Positions 42,109 to 44,243 of a DNA stretch of 44,243 nt are shown one piece after another. Below the pieces are notes generated by a model. It was not told where the DNA came from. It saw nothing but the letters and a program-made list of their open reading frames with translations, and made no database searches. This stretch comes from Shewanella holmiensis (lineage in GTDB: Bacteria; Pseudomonadota; Gammaproteobacteria; Enterobacterales; Shewanellaceae). How positions within the stretch are numbered: the first letter of the stretch is position 1; each line of letters starts with the position of its first letter. A program made the position numbers and the translations under genes. Where the stretch lies: the NCBI RefSeq assembly GCF_025370255.1, contig NZ_JAMTCD010000030.1, forward strand, positions 1 through 44,243. The letters are read 5' to 3'.

Positions 42109-42184
42109 TGGTGGTCGCTACTGGGCTCGAACCAGTGACCCCCTCCTTGTAAGGGAGGTGCTCTCCCAGCTGAGCTAAGCGACC
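42109..42184 (-). tRNA. tRNA-Val (UAC), copy 1, promoter-proximal
   Basis: This is the first gene of the six-copy array, identical to the others within the 76 bases. Its 5' flank (GCATGAG) differs from the TCCCA flank shared by the other five, as expected for the original copy next to the promoter. Confidence 0.97.
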
Positions 42185-42203
42185 TCATGCTGTGTGGGTC
42201 GGT

Positions 42204-42231
42204 ATTATAGGGAGCAAGGAAAAGCTGTCAA
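42204..42231 (-). promoter_or_regulatory. Promoter of the tRNA-Val array
   Basis: On the minus strand, TTGACA and TATAAT, both perfect consensus, are separated by 16 bases. They are followed by a G+C-rich ACCGACCC discriminator typical of stringently controlled stable-RNA promoters. The start site would be ~12 bases before the first tRNA. Confidence 0.92.
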
Positions 42232-42458
42232 CGATTTTTCGCTAAAAATATTACGATAGTGCTATTTTTGTGCCGTTTGGCGTTTTGTTAAACAGACTGG
42301 TTTTTATTTTTAACGAAAAACGCAGCATGATTCGGCAATCGCCCATTTCAACCTAGCGCGTTGGCTGTTAGAATATCGGCCACATTTTTATCCTCGTCTG
42401 TTTGTGGTTTAGGCCAGCATGCTTATACAGACTTCTTTATATAGGTTAGTGTCCGATT

Positions 42459-43868
42459 ATGACGACTAAGACTCGCTTTGCTCCAAGCCCTACAGGTTTT
42501 TTACACGTTGGTGGTGCACGTACAGCACTTTATTCATGGTTACATGCAAAAGCAAACAACGGTGAATTTGTTTTACGTATTGAAGACACTGATATTGAAC
42601 GTTCAACGCAAGAAGCCTGTGATGCTATTTTAGATGGCATGAACTGGTTAGGCTTAACCTGGAACGAAGGTCCTTATTATCAAACTAAGCGTTTTGATCG
42701 TTATAACGAGATCATTGCGCAAATGTTAGAGAAAGGCACTGCATATAAATGTTATTGCTCGCGTGAACGTATAGAGTCTTTACGTGAAGAACAAGCTGCC
42801 AACGGTGAACAACAAAAATATGATGGATGTTGTCGTGATTTAGCGCCACGTGACACTGATGAGCCATTTGTTGTGCGTTTTAAAAACCCAACAGAAGGTA
42901 GCGTTATTTTTGATGATCATGTACGTGGTCGAATTGAAATTGCTAATAGTATGCTTGATGATTTAATCATTAAACGTACCGATGGTGTACCTACTTATAA
43001 CTTCTGTGTTGTGGTTGACGATTGGGATATGGGGATCACGTGCGTTGTACGTGGTGAAGACCATATTAACAACACACCTCGTCAAATTAACATTTTGCAA
43101 GCATTAGGTGCGCCAATTCCTGAGTATGCACATGTTTCGATGATTTTAGGTGACGACGGTGCTAAATTATCAAAACGTCATGGGGCAGTGGGTGTCATGC
43201 AATACCGTGACGATGGCTATTTACCTGAAGCCCTATTGAACTACCTTGTGCGTTTAGGTTGGTCTCATGGTGATCAAGAAGTGTTTTCAATGGATGAAAT
43301 GATCAGCCTATTTAAATTGGATGATATTAATAAAGCCGCTTCTGCTTTTAATACCGACAAGTTGAATTGGTTAAATCAGCATTATATTAAATCATTAGCG
43401 CCAGAATATGTTGCCTCTCATTTAGCATGGCACATGGATGACCAGAAAATTGATACCAGTAATGGGCCTGCACTTACTGAAGTTGTGACTGCACTTTCTG
43501 AACGTGCAAAAACATTAAAAGAGCTGGCGGCTTCTAGTCGTTACTTCTTTGAAGATTTTGCTGAGTTTGATGAAGGCCAGGCGAAAAAACACCTTCGTGG
43601 TGTTGCCTTAGAGCCATTAACGCTAGTAAAAGCAAAGTTGGAAGCTTTATCTGATTGGACTGTAGAATCATTACATGCAGTTATTGAAGCGACAGCCGCG
43701 GAATTAGATGTTGGTATGGGTAAGGTGGGTATGCCGTTACGTGTTGCGGTAACGGGTGCCGGACAATCTCCTGCTTTAGATTTAACCTTGTTTTTGATTG
43801 GCAAAGACAGATCTGTTGAAAGAATATCCAAAGCGATTGATTTTGTAGCAGATAGAATAAATTCCTAA
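42459..43868 (+). CDS. gltX: Glutamyl-tRNA synthetase
   Basis: This class I aminoacyl-tRNA synthetase charges tRNA-Glu with glutamate. The HIGH-type motif is PSPTGFLHVGGART (HVGG at 16-19). The KMSKS equivalent is KLSKR at 236-240, in DDGAKLSKRHGAVGVMQY. The zinc-region cysteines CYCSRERIESLREEQ...CCRD are present near residues 98-127. The anticodon-binding helical domain completes 469 residues (E. coli 471). ATG at 42459 lies ~12 bases after AGGTTAG. It is divergent from the tRNA-Val array and followed by tRNA-Ala, the same neighbourhood as gltX in E. coli. Confidence 0.98.
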   Translation: MTTKTRFAPSPTGFLHVGGARTALYSWLHAKANNGEFVLRIEDTDIERSTQEACDAILDGMNWLGLTWNEGPYYQTKRFDRYNEIIAQMLEKGTAYKCYCSRERIESLREEQAANGEQQKYDGCCRDLAPRDTDEPFVVRFKNPTEGSVIFDDHVRGRIEIANSMLDDLIIKRTDGVPTYNFCVVVDDWDMGITCVVRGEDHINNTPRQINILQALGAPIPEYAHVSMILGDDGAKLSKRHGAVGVMQYRDDGYLPEALLNYLVRLGWSHGDQEVFSMDEMISLFKLDDINKAASAFNTDKLNWLNQHYIKSLAPEYVASHLAWHMDDQKIDTSNGPALTEVVTALSERAKTLKELAASSRYFFEDFAEFDEGQAKKHLRGVALEPLTLVKAKLEALSDWTVESLHAVIEATAAELDVGMGKVGMPLRVAVTGAGQSPALDLTLFLIGKDRSVERISKAIDFVADRINS

Positions 43869-43876
43869 AAAACGAG

Positions 43877-43905
43877 TTGACACATTAAGGTATGCTGCAT
43901 AGAAT
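43877..43905 (+). promoter_or_regulatory. Promoter of tRNA-Ala
   Basis: TTGACA (43877-43882) and TAGAAT (43900-43905) are spaced by 17 bases and followed by GCGCCTCGC, a G+C-rich discriminator. It begins 9 bases after the gltX stop and would drive tRNA-Ala and whatever follows. Confidence 0.85.
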
Positions 43906-43972
43906 GCGCCTCGCAGTTGAGACACAGCTCAGAAATTCTGGCAGCGTATCTAAATTGTTATTTAAGTAAGAC

Positions 43973-44048
43973 GGGGTTATAGCTCAGCTGGGAGAGCGCT
44001 TCGCTGGCAGTGAAGAGGTCCACGGTTCGATCCCGTGTAGCTCCACCA
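43973..44048 (+). tRNA. tRNA-Ala (anticodon GGC)
   Basis: This is a 76-base cloverleaf. The acceptor GGGGTTA pairs with TAGCTCC through G-U pairs. The D-arm is TAGCTCAGCTGGGAGAGCG, the anticodon loop CTGGCAG on CTTCG/TGAAG, and the T-arm CCACGGTTCGATCCCGTG; CCA is encoded. It has its own stable-RNA promoter upstream. Confidence 0.96.
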
Positions 44049-44144
44049 CTTACTTAATCACTTCTTGATGGAAGTTAGCATTGATGTTTAGTCTACAGGC
44101 ATCGATGAGTATTCACTCGATACAGAGTATAAGGTATCAACAGT

Positions 44145-44243
44145 GTCCCATTCGTCTAGAAAGAGCGCTTAGGACACAGCCCACTTTGGTTTATAAAGAG
44201 TCGGCGGTAACAGGGGGATAGAATCCTTGTTGTTATGTGGCAA
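44145..44243 (+). pseudogene. Degenerate tRNA-Glu-like sequence (reaches the window end)
   Basis: Blocks in tRNA-Glu order are visible: GTCCC then TTCGTCTAGA (acceptor and D-arm), TAGGACAC and GCCC, then GGCGGTAACAGGGG and GAATCC (variable and T-arm). Extra bases interrupt the D-loop (about 5) and the anticodon arm (about 14), and the CTTTCAC loop with anticodon TTC is missing. The T-loop TTCGAAT is replaced by GATAGAAT. A partial acceptor closure (ATGTGGC, 44235-44241) exists without CCA. It lies downstream of tRNA-Ala, where a tRNA-Glu gene is expected in Ala-Glu arrays. It is most likely a broken relic. Confidence 0.68.

Noticed and set aside
41559..42184. Regular repeats resembling a CRISPR array
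   Set aside because: The 76-base repeat units fold into a standard tRNA-Val cloverleaf with TAC anticodon and encoded CCA; spacers are short, variable and not spacer-like.

Overview
The window looks like a chromosomal segment of a Shewanella-type marine gammaproteobacterium. I base this on gene content and order: a leucine-degradation (liu) cluster headed by a MerR regulator and followed by gnd, an E. coli-like tRNA-Val / gltX / tRNA-Ala arrangement, a sigma-54-dependent TRAP dicarboxylate system, and A+T-rich Shewanella-like codon use. There is no phage, integron, CRISPR array or plasmid module. The only mobile sequence I can support is a ~195 bp MITE-like element placed exactly at the mscS stop codon.

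Layout. 1-8.8 kb: M1 aminopeptidase, POT peptide transporter, an OmpA-like protein with mscS, the MITE, an exported thiol peroxidase, threonine aldolase and a small hotdog thioesterase. 8.8-12.2 kb: a DUF2461 gene, then a tight three-gene operon of a retropepsin-like protease (RimB type), a RimK-type ATP-grasp ligase and an AstE/AspA-type deacylase. This is a plausible write/process/erase set for protein or peptide modification. 12.2-17.9 kb: a 596-residue acyl-CoA dehydrogenase, an alpha/beta hydrolase resembling vertebrate MEST, a DUF1097 membrane protein, a diguanylate cyclase and a GNAT acetyltransferase.

18-29 kb: on the minus strand, liuR-liuA-liuB-liuC-liuD-liuE-scoA-scoB. These take isovaleryl-CoA to acetyl-CoA plus acetoacetate and then to acetoacetyl-CoA. 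A divergent prpE activates propionate. 29-34.6 kb: gnd with an unusual cofactor-site sequence (Asp-Leu-Asp where E. coli has Asn-Arg-Ser), menA, tesB, a YbaY-like lipoprotein and an MFS exporter. 34.6-41.2 kb: dctP-dctQ-dctM transport genes followed by the dctB-dctD two-component genes. A textbook -24/-12 promoter lies upstream of dctP, a stem-loop between dctP and dctQ, and a terminator-like hairpin after dctM.

41.5 kb to the end: six identical tandem tRNA-Val(UAC) genes on the minus strand behind one consensus promoter, divergent gltX, tRNA-Ala(GGC) with its own promoter, and a disrupted tRNA-Glu-like sequence running to the window edge.

No wholly new system stands out. The items most worth a second look are the rimB-rimK-deacylase operon, the MEST-like hydrolase, the putative change of cofactor preference in Gnd, the MITE at the mscS stop codon, and the interrupted tRNA-Glu relic. 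Starts were moved downstream of the longest reading frame where a Shine-Dalgarno sequence, signal peptide or operator position favoured it. All functional calls are from reading the sequence, with no database search.
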